NCBI GenBank assembly: GCA_963823495.1
Contig: CAWGLV010000001.1
Coordinates: 2,852,001-2,916,000, forward strand
Reading direction: 5' to 3'
Origin: DATDAH01 sp963823495
Lineage (GTDB): Bacteria; Actinomycetota; Acidimicrobiia; Acidimicrobiales; DATDAH01
DNA length: 64,000 nucleotides
Part shown: one piece after another, positions 27,780-37,101 of the stretch
Layout of the letters: every line of letters starts with the position of its first letter
Position numbering within the stretch: position 1 is the first letter of the stretch
Program-made: the position numbers and the translations under genes
The notes under the pieces: generated by a model
Told to the model about the DNA's origin: nothing
Seen by the model: only the letters and a program-made list of their open reading frames with translations
Database searches by the model: none

Positions 27780-29221
27780 GCCGCGGGGTCGGGGGCGGCC
27801 ATCTCCTCCCGGAACCGGCTGAAGCGGAAGGGCCACACGGCCGGCACCCCGCGGTCGTCGAGGTACCAGCTGCTGCAGCCGGTGGCCCAGATCGTGTGCT
27901 CGGAGGCCTCGAGGCGCTCGGCCTCGAAGTGATCGGTCGCCGCCTGGGTGGCGCAGATCTCCCGGCCGTCGCCTTGGCGCAGACGCTCGATGAGCTGCAT
28001 CACGTAGCCGAGTTGGAGCTCGGCCACCTCGATGAGGGAGAAGTTCCCGACGGGGCCGTTCGGGCCGTTCAGCAGGAACAGGTTCGGGAACTCCGGGATG
28101 CTGATCGACAGGTATGCCGTGGGCCGGTCGGCCCAGGCTTCGGCCAGGGTGCGGCCACCGCGGCCGACCACGCCCATCGGGCGCATGAAGGCATCGGCGT
28201 GGAAGCCGGTCGCCAGCACCAGGACATCCAGCTCGTGCAGCCGACCGTCGCGGGTCCGCACGCCGCCGGGCTCGACGCGCTCGATGCCCTCGGTGACCAG
28301 CTCGGCCTGTGGTTGTTGGATCGCCGCGTAGAAGTTGTCCGACAGCACGAGGCGCTTGCAGCCCGCCCGGTAGTCCGGGCGCAGGCGTTCGCGGAGCTCC
28401 GGATCGGTGACGGACTTCTCGAGGTTGTCGAGGCAGGCCTGCTCGATCATGGCCATCGCCGGCGACTCGGCCTCGACCACACAGTGGGAGAACCCCTCGA
28501 AGGCCGTGCTCAGGCTCTCGTGCACGCCCCGAAGGCGGTCGGGGTCCTCCCGGAGCTGTTGGCGCGTGGCCTCGTCGTAGGGCGGGTTCTCCAGCGGGGC
28601 GATCCACTGGGCGGTGCGCTGGAACAGGCTCAGGTGGGCGACCCGGTCGACGATGGCGCCGGTGATCTGCACCGCGGTCGAACCCGTGCCGATCACCCCG
28701 ACGCGGGCGCCGTCGATGGCCACGTCGTGATCCCAGCGGGCACTGTGGAAGCAGGCGCCGGTGAAGTCCTCGAGACCCTCGATGTCCGGGAGGTTGGGGT
28801 GGTGGAGCACCCCGGTGGCGGCGATCACCACATCGCCTTCGTCCCGGGTGCCCGATGCCGTCTCCAGGTGCCAGCGACCGTCCCGCCACTCGCAGTTCGT
28901 GACTTCCTCGCCGAAGCGGATCAGGGGCACCACACCGTGTTCGTCGGCCACGCGCTCGAAGTAGGCCTGGATCTCCTCACCGGCGGCGTAGGAGTGACTC
29001 CAGTCCGGGTTGAGGGCGAAGGAGTACGAGTACAGGTGCGACGGGACGTCACAGGCGATGCCGGGGTAGGTGTTCTCCCGCCAGGTCCCCCCGAGGCGGT
29101 CGGCCTTCTCGTAGACGACCACGTCGGTGATCCCGGCCTCGCGGAGCTTGATGGCGCTGAGGATGCCCGCCATCCCCGCGCCCACCACGACGACCCTCGG
29201 TGCCCGCTCCTCGTTGCCCAT
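27764..29221 (-). CDS. Baeyer-Villiger flavin monooxygenase
   Basis: A 485-residue FAD/NADPH enzyme. It has the first GxGxxG (VVGAGMAGI), the Baeyer-Villiger fingerprint F-x-G-x3-H-x3-W-D (FTGACFHSARWD, about residues 155-166) and the NADPH-binding GTGSTA. These enzymes insert oxygen next to a ketone, making esters or lactones from ketones such as steroids or cyclic ketones. The 3' end overlaps the convergent racemase by 16 bases. The start ATG is at 29221. Confidence 0.92.
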   Translation of the reverse strand: MGNEERAPRVVVVGAGMAGILSAIKLREAGITDVVVYEKADRLGGTWRENTYPGIACDVPSHLYSYSFALNPDWSHSYAAGEEIQAYFERVADEHGVVPLIRFGEEVTNCEWRDGRWHLETASGTRDEGDVVIAATGVLHHPNLPDIEGLEDFTGACFHSARWDHDVAIDGARVGVIGTGSTAVQITGAIVDRVAHLSLFQRTAQWIAPLENPPYDEATRQQLREDPDRLRGVHESLSTAFEGFSHCVVEAESPAMAMIEQACLDNLEKSVTDPELRERLRPDYRAGCKRLVLSDNFYAAIQQPQAELVTEGIERVEPGGVRTRDGRLHELDVLVLATGFHADAFMRPMGVVGRGGRTLAEAWADRPTAYLSISIPEFPNLFLLNGPNGPVGNFSLIEVAELQLGYVMQLIERLRQGDGREICATQAATDHFEAERLEASEHTIWATGCSSWYLDDRGVPAVWPFRFSRFREEMAAPDPAAYEVV

Positions 29222-29294
29222 GGCCGCAGTCTCGCGTGGCCCGAGGGGCTCCCGGACCAGCCGAAGGTCCCGACCCCCACAGGGCGCTCCCGTG

Positions 29295-30698
29295 TTAGTC
29301 GACCGGGTGGTCGGTGAAGATGACGCTGACGCTGTGGCCCGAGGAGGGCCAGTCGGCCACGTTGAGGATCTGGGGCCGAGCCCGGTCGCCCCGAGGGATG
29401 TTGGTCACCGTGATGGTCCCGTTCGCTGCGTCGGATGCCGGCAGGTACACGTCGACCCCACTCTGGAAGGGTTGCGTCGAGAAGTACGGCAGGGGGCCCA
29501 GTGCCGTCTCCCCCGGCGTCGCCGCGTCGTCGTGGAGGTGCACGCCGATGGCACCGTTGCCCACGTGGTCGGCGAGCACGTCCACCGGCTCACCCCCGGC
29601 GAGGCTGACCTCCAGCCGGTCGCTCTGGTCGCCCGGGAGGTCGGGGTCGTCCTCGGCGTACCACTCGCGCATGCGGATGGCGATCAGCGATGTGTGGCCC
29701 TCGCCGGTGTTGGTGTTCGACCGGGTGGCGCCGTCGGGCGGTGAGGACAACAGCCGCACCAGGTGGCTGCTGCGGACGTAGGGCTGCAGGTAGAGGTGAT
29801 GGACGGTCGGCGAGTCGGGGGCCGACAGCGCCCACTCGTAGTGGGCGCCCGAACGGGCCACGAACGGACCGAACACGCCATCGCGGCCGAGGGTGAAGGA
29901 GACATGGGGCTCGTCGCCGATTCGTCCGCCCGTGGTGGGGTCGACCTCCCAGACGTCGAGGTCCACGCCCTCGCGGCCCGTGTTCTCCGGGAAGTCCACC
30001 GCTCGTCCCGACAACACGATCGGGTCGCGCTGGGGGACGACGTCCACGACGTCGGGGGCCTCACCGACCAGGAACTCGTACTGCGCGGCGAACGACTCGG
30101 CCGAGGTGGCGACCTCGACGTGGGACTGGCCGGGGTTGGACTCCTGGGTAGGCGCCAGACACGGCACGACCTCGGGGCAGGGCTCGCCGTCGATGGCCAC
30201 GTACCCGGCCACCTTCACCGCCCGGGACGGATCGCTGAGGTAGGCGCCGGAGACGAAGGTCCCCCGGGAGTGGCCGACCAGGTACACCTGCTCCACACCG
30301 AAGTCCGCCCGCGCCTGGTCGACGACGGCGTCCACGCCGTCGACGTAGCCCGGGATGTCCACCCCCGCGCCGTCATGGTCATAGGCCAACAGGCGTTCCT
30401 CGGGCCAGCCGTTGGCGACGAAGCGCTGGGCCTGGGACTCGTACTGCTGGGCCGAGCCCGCGAACCCGTGGACGAAGACGATCGGCAGGGCGATGTCCTC
30501 GGGCAGGGCCGGCCGCGGGTCGGTGCCCTCCTCGTCGATCGTCGCCCCCTCGCCGCCGGGCAGACCGGCGATCCCCTCGGGGATCGTTCCCGCCGCCCCA
30601 GCGGCGTCCTCCGCCGACCCACCGGAATCGTCGCCACAGGCCGCGACCGCCACGAGGGCGAGCGCGAGCACCACGCGACCGGCGACGAGGCGCCTCAC
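29295..30698 (-). CDS. Secreted alpha/beta-hydrolase lipoprotein (lipase-like)
   Basis: A 467-residue protein starting with GTG at 30698, with a lipoprotein signal (VRRLVAGRVVLALALVAVAAC; the C is the likely lipobox cysteine). The catalytic nucleophile is in GHSRGTF, following HGFAGSAQQ. The rest is a large insert and a beta-rich C-terminus. The GTG overlaps the stop of the SnoaL-like gene (GTGA). Likely an esterase or lipase at the cell surface. Confidence 0.85.
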   Translation of the reverse strand: MRRLVAGRVVLALALVAVAACGDDSGGSAEDAAGAAGTIPEGIAGLPGGEGATIDEEGTDPRPALPEDIALPIVFVHGFAGSAQQYESQAQRFVANGWPEERLLAYDHDGAGVDIPGYVDGVDAVVDQARADFGVEQVYLVGHSRGTFVSGAYLSDPSRAVKVAGYVAIDGEPCPEVVPCLAPTQESNPGQSHVEVATSAESFAAQYEFLVGEAPDVVDVVPQRDPIVLSGRAVDFPENTGREGVDLDVWEVDPTTGGRIGDEPHVSFTLGRDGVFGPFVARSGAHYEWALSAPDSPTVHHLYLQPYVRSSHLVRLLSSPPDGATRSNTNTGEGHTSLIAIRMREWYAEDDPDLPGDQSDRLEVSLAGGEPVDVLADHVGNGAIGVHLHDDAATPGETALGPLPYFSTQPFQSGVDVYLPASDAANGTITVTNIPRGDRARPQILNVADWPSSGHSVSVIFTDHPVD

Positions 30699-31124
30699 GG
30701 GGGCGGGGCCCCAGCCTCGAGGGCGGCCGCCATCTGGCGGTGGACGGCGTCGACGGCTTGGAGGGGTCGGATCATCACCCGGAACTCGATGATGCGACCG
30801 TCGTCGTCGCCGCGGATGATGTCCACGCCGTTGACGTACCTGCCGTCCACGCTCGTCTCGACTCCAGCACCGCGGTGTCCCCCGACAGCACCTGCTTCGT
30901 GTAGCGCAACGCACCGCCGGAGCCGTTTCCCCCACCCGCCTCCGCTCACCGCCGAGCGCGCCGTAGGCGGCCTCCAGGTACAGCTTCGTGATCGCCTTGC
31001 CCTCCTGGGGCGTGAAGACGATCGGCGAGAAGAACACCACGTCGTCCGCCAACAGCGCGTCCAGCCCGCCCGGTAGACGGCCCGCCAGGTGCTCGTGCCA
31101 GTTCGCCACCGTCTCCTCGATCAC
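30695..31124 (-). pseudogene. SnoaL-like protein with at least two frameshifts
   Basis: The gene reads as SnoaL/NTF2-like only by changing frame twice. From GTG at 31124 (AGGAGG six bases upstream) it gives NWHEHLAGRLPGGLDALL and AITKLYLEAAYGALGG. Near 30926-30950, a G/C-run zone, the frame moves to GALRYTKQVLSGDTAV. Near 30860 it moves again to ETSVDGRYVNGVDIIRG and continues to the stop at 30695. All three pieces fit one domain. Two lesions in under 100 bases suggest either decay or poor local consensus. Confidence 0.65.
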
Positions 31125-31204
31125 CCGGTCCTCCTCGCGTCGGCAGACGGTCTCGCGGATCGCGCTTCGGTCATCTGGCCCGGCGCTGGCTAGCGTCCCG
31201 GACC

Positions 31205-31591
31205 GTGCCCGCAACCGACACCCTCGCCCTGAAGAAGAAGACCCGGGTTCGGGTCACCAGCCCCCTCAAGGGCGTGCCCGAGGGCACGGCCGGGACGGTC
31301 ACCGCGACCATCGGCCTGGCCATGCCCCGGCACCGGGTGAAGTTCGACAACGGCACCTTCATCACCTCGGTGGACCGGACCCGGCTGGTGCTCGAGGACG
31401 AATGGGACGAGTTCGTGGCCGACCGCGAGGCCGAAGCGAAGGCCGCAGCCGAGAAGGCCGCTGCCCCACCGGCACCCGCGGCGGAGCCGCAGGCGGCCGA
31501 GGAGAACGGCGGCGGTGCAGCCGACGACCGGCTGGCCGCCCTCGCGGCGAAGGCCAAGGCCGCCCGGGAGCGGAAGGCCGCGGGCGGCTGA
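31205..31591 (+). CDS. Small protein with SH3-like N-terminus and Ala/Glu/Lys-rich tail
   Basis: A 128-residue protein. The N-terminal half (TRVRVTSPLKGVPEGTAGTV) has a beta-barrel-like pattern. The C-terminal half is an Ala/Glu/Lys-rich helix (AEAKAAAEKAAAPPAPAAEP) ending in RERKAAGG, suggesting a flexible acidic-basic tail. Start GTG at 31205. No function assigned. Confidence 0.6.
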   Translation: MPATDTLALKKKTRVRVTSPLKGVPEGTAGTVTATIGLAMPRHRVKFDNGTFITSVDRTRLVLEDEWDEFVADREAEAKAAAEKAAAPPAPAAEPQAAEENGGGAADDRLAALAAKAKAARERKAAGG

Positions 31592-31618
31592 CACCGGGTC
31601 GGCCCCGGTTGGCCGCCC

Positions 31619-32407
31619 TCAGCGGTTCCGGGCCAGCAGGGCCAGCAGCCGGAGCATGGTGATGTACAGCCACACCAGGGTCAGCAGCAGGCCGTAGGCC
31701 GCATACCACTGCAGGCGACGGGGTGCCCCGGCGGCCACCCCGGCCTCGATCGAGGCGAAGTCGAGCGTGAAGCTGAGGGCGGCCAACACCACCGCGAGGA
31801 GGCTCACCACGATGCCGATCGCCTGGAACTGGTCGCTGTAGAGCCACTCCCAGTTGAAGATGGAGACCACGGCCACGAACAGGTAGAGGAGGCAGAGACC
31901 ACCGATGCCGGCGGCGACACCGAAGGCCATGCGCCGGGTCGGGCGGACGAGGCGGGTGACGTACATGAACAGCGCGGCCAGGAACACACAGATCGTGGCC
32001 AGCACCGCGGCACCCACGATCCCCTCGGTCTGGGCGTCGAACATGGCGCTGATCGCCCCGAGCACGAACCCCTCGACGAGGGCGTAGAGCATCGCGGGCA
32101 GGGCGGCCCGACCCGGGTTCACGATGATGGAGATCCCCAGCAGGAACGCCCCGAACGACGCCAGCCAGAACCCGCCCGGAATGGTCACCGTGGTGTTGGC
32201 GTAACCCGACCCGAGGTCGGCTGCCGTGGGCTCGACGGCCGAGGCCCATCCCCACGCCCCGCCCGCCAGCAGGATGAGGAGCAGGAACGCGGTGGTGAAG
32301 GCGGTACCCGCGACCGACATGGTGCCGGGGGAGGTGACGGCGCGGGTCGCCTCGTCGAAGCGGGGACCGAGCGCGGGATTACCCGACTGGTCCATGGTCA
32401 TCGGCAC
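31619..32407 (-). CDS. Bax inhibitor-1/YccA-family membrane protein
   Basis: A 262-residue protein with about seven transmembrane helices, the BI-1/YccA topology, and a short polar N-terminus. These proteins affect ion fluxes or proteolysis; in bacteria the role is poorly known. The GTG at 32407 has GGAGG at proper spacing, but ATG at 32401 or 32395 would also serve. Confidence 0.85.
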   Translation of the reverse strand: MPMTMDQSGNPALGPRFDEATRAVTSPGTMSVAGTAFTTAFLLLILLAGGAWGWASAVEPTAADLGSGYANTTVTIPGGFWLASFGAFLLGISIIVNPGRAALPAMLYALVEGFVLGAISAMFDAQTEGIVGAAVLATICVFLAALFMYVTRLVRPTRRMAFGVAAGIGGLCLLYLFVAVVSIFNWEWLYSDQFQAIGIVVSLLAVVLAALSFTLDFASIEAGVAAGAPRRLQWYAAYGLLLTLVWLYITMLRLLALLARNR

Positions 32408-32482
32408 CTGGTCACCCTCCCGGGGTGTCGCTCTCCGACGACTTCCTATCCCACCGGGCCCCGGAGTCCGGGGACCCGTTGG

Positions 32483-32851
32483 TCAGTCGTCGGCGACGAT
32501 CCAGACCCGGGCCTCGTCCAACTGGTCGTCGGCGAAGACCTTGACCTTGCCCGGGATCGTGAAGCCGAGCCACTTCACCCCTCGGGTGATCCACTTCACG
32601 TCGGAGACCACCCCGATGCGCTCGAAGTCGAAGAAGTGGTGCAGGCCGAGCTTGGTGTCCTCCCAGGCGGCATCGGCCTCGTACTCCTCGAACTCCGGCC
32701 CGAGCACGTACAGCAGCCGGATCTTGTCCCGGCCCTTCAGCGCGTTCTCGACCGCCGGGATGACGACATCCTCGTAGTCGTCGTCCTCGACCTCACCGAT
32801 CGCCCGTAGCCCGACGACACCTTCGGGCAGGCCGGACAACAACTCGATCAT
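32483..32851 (-). CDS. SpoIIAA-like (STAS/SEC14-type) protein
   Basis: A 122-residue protein with the SpoIIAA-like fold pattern: an N-terminal strand (IELLSGLPEGVVGLRAIG), RLLYVLG, and the GLHHFFDFERIGVVSDVKW segment typical of the family PF11964. Such proteins may bind lipids or regulate a partner; the role is unknown. It lies between the Bax-inhibitor-like gene and the glycosyltransferase block. Confidence 0.8.
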   Translation of the reverse strand: MIELLSGLPEGVVGLRAIGEVEDDDYEDVVIPAVENALKGRDKIRLLYVLGPEFEEYEADAAWEDTKLGLHHFFDFERIGVVSDVKWITRGVKWLGFTIPGKVKVFADDQLDEARVWIVADD

Positions 32852-32920
32852 CGTGGTTCTCCTCGTCGTGGATCGCCACCAGCGTGCACGACGGAGGCGA
32901 TCGGTTGCCAGGGACGAACG

Positions 32921-33248
32921 TCACCCTCGGCCATCACGGCGATCCAGCACGGCATCCAGGGCATGCCGCTTCACACAGACCCACGGCGTGATGCCCGGCT
33001 TGAACCAGGTGCTCCCGGCGGAGGTCTGGGATTCGACCCGACCCCCGGGCCTTGACGAACCCGTTGTAGTTGAAGGCCACCGCTCCGGCGTCCCGTTCGC
33101 AGGCGGCGACGATGGCGTCGTGGGAGCCCTCGGGGACCTCCACAGAGGAGCGGTCGTGGCCCGGGAGGTCGTGGGCGGTCAGCAGGACGTAGCCCGCCGG
33201 CACACGGTCGCTCTTCCACGTCTGATGGATGAGGCGGGGGATGCTCAC
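32921..33248 (-). pseudogene. Small glycan-locus gene with PAN-like pattern, one-base frameshift
   Basis: GTG at 33248 overlaps the stop of the next-upstream glycosyltransferase gene. The N-terminus IPRLIHQTWKSD looks like the beginning of a GT32-type glycosyltransferase. It then continues as VLLTAHDLPGHDRSS and AACERDAGAVAFNYNGFVK, with the spacing of a PAN/apple-like module. At a C5 run (33042-33046) one base must be dropped or added to give STWFKPGITPWVCVKRHA up to the stop at 32921. The uncorrected frame ends at 32934. Function is unknown; the mixed origin is a low-confidence reading. Confidence 0.5.
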
Positions 33249-35215
33249 GGCGCACCCCATCGCTCGGCCAGGTCCCGACGCAGACCAGATCGGTCGCCCC
33301 GCCCGGCAGCCTCCCCGACGACGCGGGCCAAACTGTCGAGGACGGCCGGCCAGGCGTACCGCTCGCGGACGCCGACGGCCGCTCGCCGGGTGCGGGCGTA
33401 GTGGTGCTCCCAGTTCGTGTGCATCTCCTGAAGGCTCCCCACGAGGTGATCCTGGTCGATGCGGTGATAGGCGCCGGCGGCGTTGCCCACGCTGTGGCCG
33501 GCGACCCGACCAGCGGTCCGGACCCTGATCGCGTTGCTGTCGCTGAGGTAATCGTCCATCCCGGTGGCCCCGGTCGCGATCACCGGCGTTCCACACGCGA
33601 TCGACTGCAGGGGGACCAGACCGAACCCCTCGCCCCGGGACGGGTGCACCGTGCAGTGGACGAGACCGAACAGGGCTGCGTACGAGTCGACGTCGAGGTC
33701 CTCCAACGGCATGACGGTGATCGCCTCGCCGAAGTCGTGGCGACCGGCGAGGTCGAACATCTCCCTGGTCACCTGGGTGCGCAGGCGCAGCACGGCGTCC
33801 CGGCCGTCGCGACCGAAGGCCTCCAGGAACGCCGACACCAGCTCGTCGACTCCCTTTCGCTCGAACACGGACGTGGCGTGGAAGGTGTTGTAGAAGATCA
33901 ACGGGGTCCGACGGACCAGCTCGTGACGAGGCCGGAACGCGCTGCCGACGCCGTGGGGGACGACCATGACGGGCACCGACACCCCGGACTCGAGGAAGGC
34001 CCACCGACAGTAGGTCGAGGGAACGACGACGAGGTCGAACCGGTTGCAGGAGGCCACCCAGTCCTCCGGGATCCGGTCGGTCTCGCAGGTGAACCCGCCG
34101 ATGCCGAAGGTGTGGGCGTCGTGGAAGTGGTCGGGGACCTCGTCGGGGAAGCCCCAGTGGATGCCCACCGGCGCCGACACGTCGATCCCCTCACAGGACG
34201 CGGTGGCCGGGTCGAAGAAGCCCTCGCCGTTGAGGCTGTGCGCCGAGACCGACAGGCCGCGGCGTCCGAGCTCCCGGGCGACCTCGGTGCTGACGTGGGC
34301 GATGGACCACGTGCGGTCGAAGGTGCTGTACAGCTGCACGCGACCGCGGCGACCGCGTCGGCGGCCGAAGACCCGTCCCCGCGTCGGATGCGCCCCGGCC
34401 CGACGCCTCGTCGGCGCCTGCCGGCCGCCATCGGCCCCGCCCGCCACGGGGCCGAGTGACCGGGCCTCCTCGGAGGTGAGCCAGCCGACCTCTTCGAGGT
34501 GCCGGGCGACCACAGCCGGCGGCGTGGCGGCACGCGTGTGGTTGAGCACGTGGTCGCCGCGGGTCAGGCCTTCCCGCAGGAGTCGGTTCTCGGGCACGGC
34601 CACGCCGGCCCGTTTCGACAGGAGGCTGAGGGCCGACTGGTCGTGACGGTGGGCGATGAATCCGGGCAGATTCGGTTGGCCCGCCTCGTTGGGCGCGTCG
34701 GTGAGCACGCGCCGGTCTTCACAGGCGTGCAGCCAGTCGGCGACGAGGCCTCGTGTCGATGGCGATGCGCGGGCCACGACCACGGAAGCGAACCGCTGGG
34801 GCGTGTCCCACCACTCCGGACCGTCACAGTCCAGCAGGACGAACGCGTCCCGCTTGGTGTACTCCGCCTCTCGGAAGCCCTCGTCCAACAGGAGCAGGTC
34901 GCCGGAACGGTCCAGGAGGGACAGCACGGGCTCCATCGAGCCGGTGAAGTGGACACCGGCGTCGAGGTAGGCCACCACGTCGCCGTCGTCGACATCCGCC
35001 AGCGCACCCGCCAGGACCCACGGCTTCCAGAGCCAGTAGCCACCACCGGTCCCGACATCGAACACCTCGCGATGACGGGCCACGAAGGATGGGTCGAGGT
35101 CGGCGCGACCGAGCGCCCTGACGGAGTCGGCGCCGGCCCGTCGGGCGGTCACCGAGGCGATGCGCTGGTACGGGACATACGTCGGCGTCGCGTACGAGAC
35201 CACATGGACCTTCAC
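33245..35215 (-). CDS. Two-domain glycosyltransferase (GT-A-like plus GT4)
   Basis: A 656-residue fusion. Residues 1-280 contain GGGYWLWKPWVL and VVAYLDAG, a GT-A-type (GT8/DUF-like) signature with an acidic metal site. A basic Arg-rich linker (~290-310) follows. Residues 310-650 form a GT4 enzyme with HPSRGEGFGLVPLQSIACG, the EX7E nucleotide-sugar region. It would transfer two sugars or one and act in a complex. GTG at 35215 overlaps the stop of the GT10 gene (GTGA). Confidence 0.85.
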   Translation of the reverse strand: MKVHVVSYATPTYVPYQRIASVTARRAGADSVRALGRADLDPSFVARHREVFDVGTGGGYWLWKPWVLAGALADVDDGDVVAYLDAGVHFTGSMEPVLSLLDRSGDLLLLDEGFREAEYTKRDAFVLLDCDGPEWWDTPQRFASVVVARASPSTRGLVADWLHACEDRRVLTDAPNEAGQPNLPGFIAHRHDQSALSLLSKRAGVAVPENRLLREGLTRGDHVLNHTRAATPPAVVARHLEEVGWLTSEEARSLGPVAGGADGGRQAPTRRRAGAHPTRGRVFGRRRGRRGRVQLYSTFDRTWSIAHVSTEVARELGRRGLSVSAHSLNGEGFFDPATASCEGIDVSAPVGIHWGFPDEVPDHFHDAHTFGIGGFTCETDRIPEDWVASCNRFDLVVVPSTYCRWAFLESGVSVPVMVVPHGVGSAFRPRHELVRRTPLIFYNTFHATSVFERKGVDELVSAFLEAFGRDGRDAVLRLRTQVTREMFDLAGRHDFGEAITVMPLEDLDVDSYAALFGLVHCTVHPSRGEGFGLVPLQSIACGTPVIATGATGMDDYLSDSNAIRVRTAGRVAGHSVGNAAGAYHRIDQDHLVGSLQEMHTNWEHHYARTRRAAVGVRERYAWPAVLDSLARVVGEAAGRGDRSGLRRDLAERWGAP

Positions 35216-36183
35216 GGAACGACCTCGGGCATCCGGAGACGACCACCACAGTCGCCTTCGGGCCCACAACCGTGCGCGACCTTCCGGGCCAGGCGGCCGA
35301 TGGGTGCCTCCGTGCCGACGGCGGCGAGTCGGTCGAAGGCCGGTGACCGTCGAGCGTCCCGCCAGGACAGGTGGGCCGCCAGCGCCTCGGGGTGGTCGAG
35401 GACGTGCGCCAAGTGGTCGCCCAGGGCCTCGTGGGACTCGAAGTCGTCGACGACGATGATCGCGGTCGGGTCGGGCACCAGGTCGCGCACGTTCGGCGCG
35501 CCGCGCACGACGGGCACGACGCCACAGGACAGGGGCCGGTAGAGCTTCTCGGTGGCGTAGTCGACCTCACACGCGTTCTCGAAGGCGAGGACGAGTGGGT
35601 AGTGCTCGAGTAGACGGACCGTCTGGGTCGGGTCGTTGACCCGACGGGGTCCGACCAACGGTTCGGGGTCGTAGGTGTTGAGCGAGGCGCCGGCGCTCTC
35701 GATCCGCACCCGTTCCATCAAGCGGCGCACAACCGCGTCACGGTCCGGAACGGGATTCGACGCCAGGTAGAGCACGGCGTCGCGGAGAGGCGGGCGGGCG
35801 CCGTGCCGCGGCCGGCGGATCCCGGGGTAGTGGTGCCAGCCCATGTAGGGCGTCGGCACATCGGCGTCGAGGCGGTGGCTCATGTGGACGTCGAAGATCT
35901 CCCGGGCCTCGACGGACCCCGAGAACGGGTGATGGGCGAAGGACTCCATCGTCATCAGTGCCCAGACCTGGCCCGGACGACGGTCGGGCAGCCGCTCCAC
36001 CGGACCCACCGTGGGCCCGTGGAACCACACGATGTCGGCCCGATCCAGGGCCGAGCGATCCTGCGTGCAGCGGACCGCGAGAGGACCTCCGTCGACGCCG
36101 ATCACCTCCCGGGGGGCGAGGAAGTCCGCGTCGTACCAGTGTCCGGTCCAGTCCAGGACGAGGAGCGAACGCGGCTTCGCCAT
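35212..36183 (-). CDS. GT10-like glycosyltransferase (fucosyltransferase family)
   Basis: A 323-residue protein with the GT10 C-terminal signature: LAFENACEVDYATEKLYRPL followed by CGVVPVV. Family members use GDP-fucose in alpha-1,3 linkages; the true donor here is not known. The start ATG at 36183 lies 72 bases from the divergent GT32 gene, so the intergenic region likely holds both promoters. It is first in a three-gene minus-strand operon. Confidence 0.87.
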   Translation of the reverse strand: MAKPRSLLVLDWTGHWYDADFLAPREVIGVDGGPLAVRCTQDRSALDRADIVWFHGPTVGPVERLPDRRPGQVWALMTMESFAHHPFSGSVEAREIFDVHMSHRLDADVPTPYMGWHHYPGIRRPRHGARPPLRDAVLYLASNPVPDRDAVVRRLMERVRIESAGASLNTYDPEPLVGPRRVNDPTQTVRLLEHYPLVLAFENACEVDYATEKLYRPLSCGVVPVVRGAPNVRDLVPDPTAIIVVDDFESHEALGDHLAHVLDHPEALAAHLSWRDARRSPAFDRLAAVGTEAPIGRLARKVAHGCGPEGDCGGRLRMPEVVP

Positions 36184-36255
36184 CGACCTGGATGGTACGG
36201 CGGCCCCCGACCGCGGCCCGTCGGGCCCTGGGTCATCGGCCGTAGCCTGCGGGCC

Positions 36256-37101
36256 GTGACATCGGCTGCCGGCGAGCGACCGCTGGTCCACTTCGTCTTC
36301 GGCCTCCGCGACCAGGACGAGCCCTTCCACCTCGTGCACTACCTGGCCGTCGCCTCGGCCATCGCCGTGCTCGAGCCCGCGGCGGTGCTGTTCCACTGCG
36401 ACCAGGTCCCCTACGGCGTGTACTGGGATCTCCTCCGGCCCCAGGTGACCCTCCAGCGGGTCCGACCGGCCTCGGTGGTCGAGGACTTCCCCTACGACGA
36501 TGCGCTCGTGGCGGCCAACGTCCACGCTCACCACGCCGACGTCATCCGCCTCGACGTCCTGCTCGAGCACGGTGGTGTGTACGCCGACATCGACACGTTG
36601 TTCGTCGCGCCGCCGCCCGAGGAGTGCTGGACGGCGGAGGCAGCGATCGGGCGCGAAGCCGACGTCTTCGACTCCCGGATCGGACGACCCCGGACCTCGC
36701 TGAGCAACGCGGTCCTCTTCGGGCACCCGGGAGCGGCCTACCTCCGGGCCTGGCGGGAGCGGATCGAGGTGGCGCTGGACGGCTCCTGGTCGGCCCACAG
36801 CTGCCTGTTGGCCGACGATCTGGCCACCGAGATGCCCGCCTCGGTGCAGGTCGTCCCCCAGCGGGCGTTCCACCACTTCGCGCCGACCCCCGAGGGACTC
36901 CACGACCTGCTCGTCGGGCAGGTCGGCGATCTCGACGGCATCGCCGCGGTGCACCTTTGCGCTCACCTGTGGTGGTCGGACCGCCGACGGGACTTCAGCA
37001 CCGTGCACGCGGCGCAGATCGACGAGGACTGGGTGCGGTCCGGGACCTCGACCTATGCCCGGCTGGCTCGCCCCCACCTTCCCGGACACGGCCTCTTCTG
37101 A
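36256..37101 (+). CDS. GT32/DXD-type glycosyltransferase
   Basis: A 281-residue protein with the DXD metal motif in EHGGVYADIDTLF, the most conserved feature of GT32 (Och1/capsular) transferases, and the upstream HADVIRLDVL helix. It first starts the plus-strand operon, with GTG at 36256. The next gene's ATG overlaps its stop by one base. Confidence 0.87.
   Translation: MTSAAGERPLVHFVFGLRDQDEPFHLVHYLAVASAIAVLEPAAVLFHCDQVPYGVYWDLLRPQVTLQRVRPASVVEDFPYDDALVAANVHAHHADVIRLDVLLEHGGVYADIDTLFVAPPPEECWTAEAAIGREADVFDSRIGRPRTSLSNAVLFGHPGAAYLRAWRERIEVALDGSWSAHSCLLADDLATEMPASVQVVPQRAFHHFAPTPEGLHDLLVGQVGDLDGIAAVHLCAHLWWSDRRRDFSTVHAAQIDEDWVRSGTSTYARLARPHLPGHGLF

Noticed and set aside
33401..34459. 352-codon plus-strand frame inside the GT fusion gene
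   Set aside because: Antisense shadow; no motif, while the minus strand carries a GT4 site.
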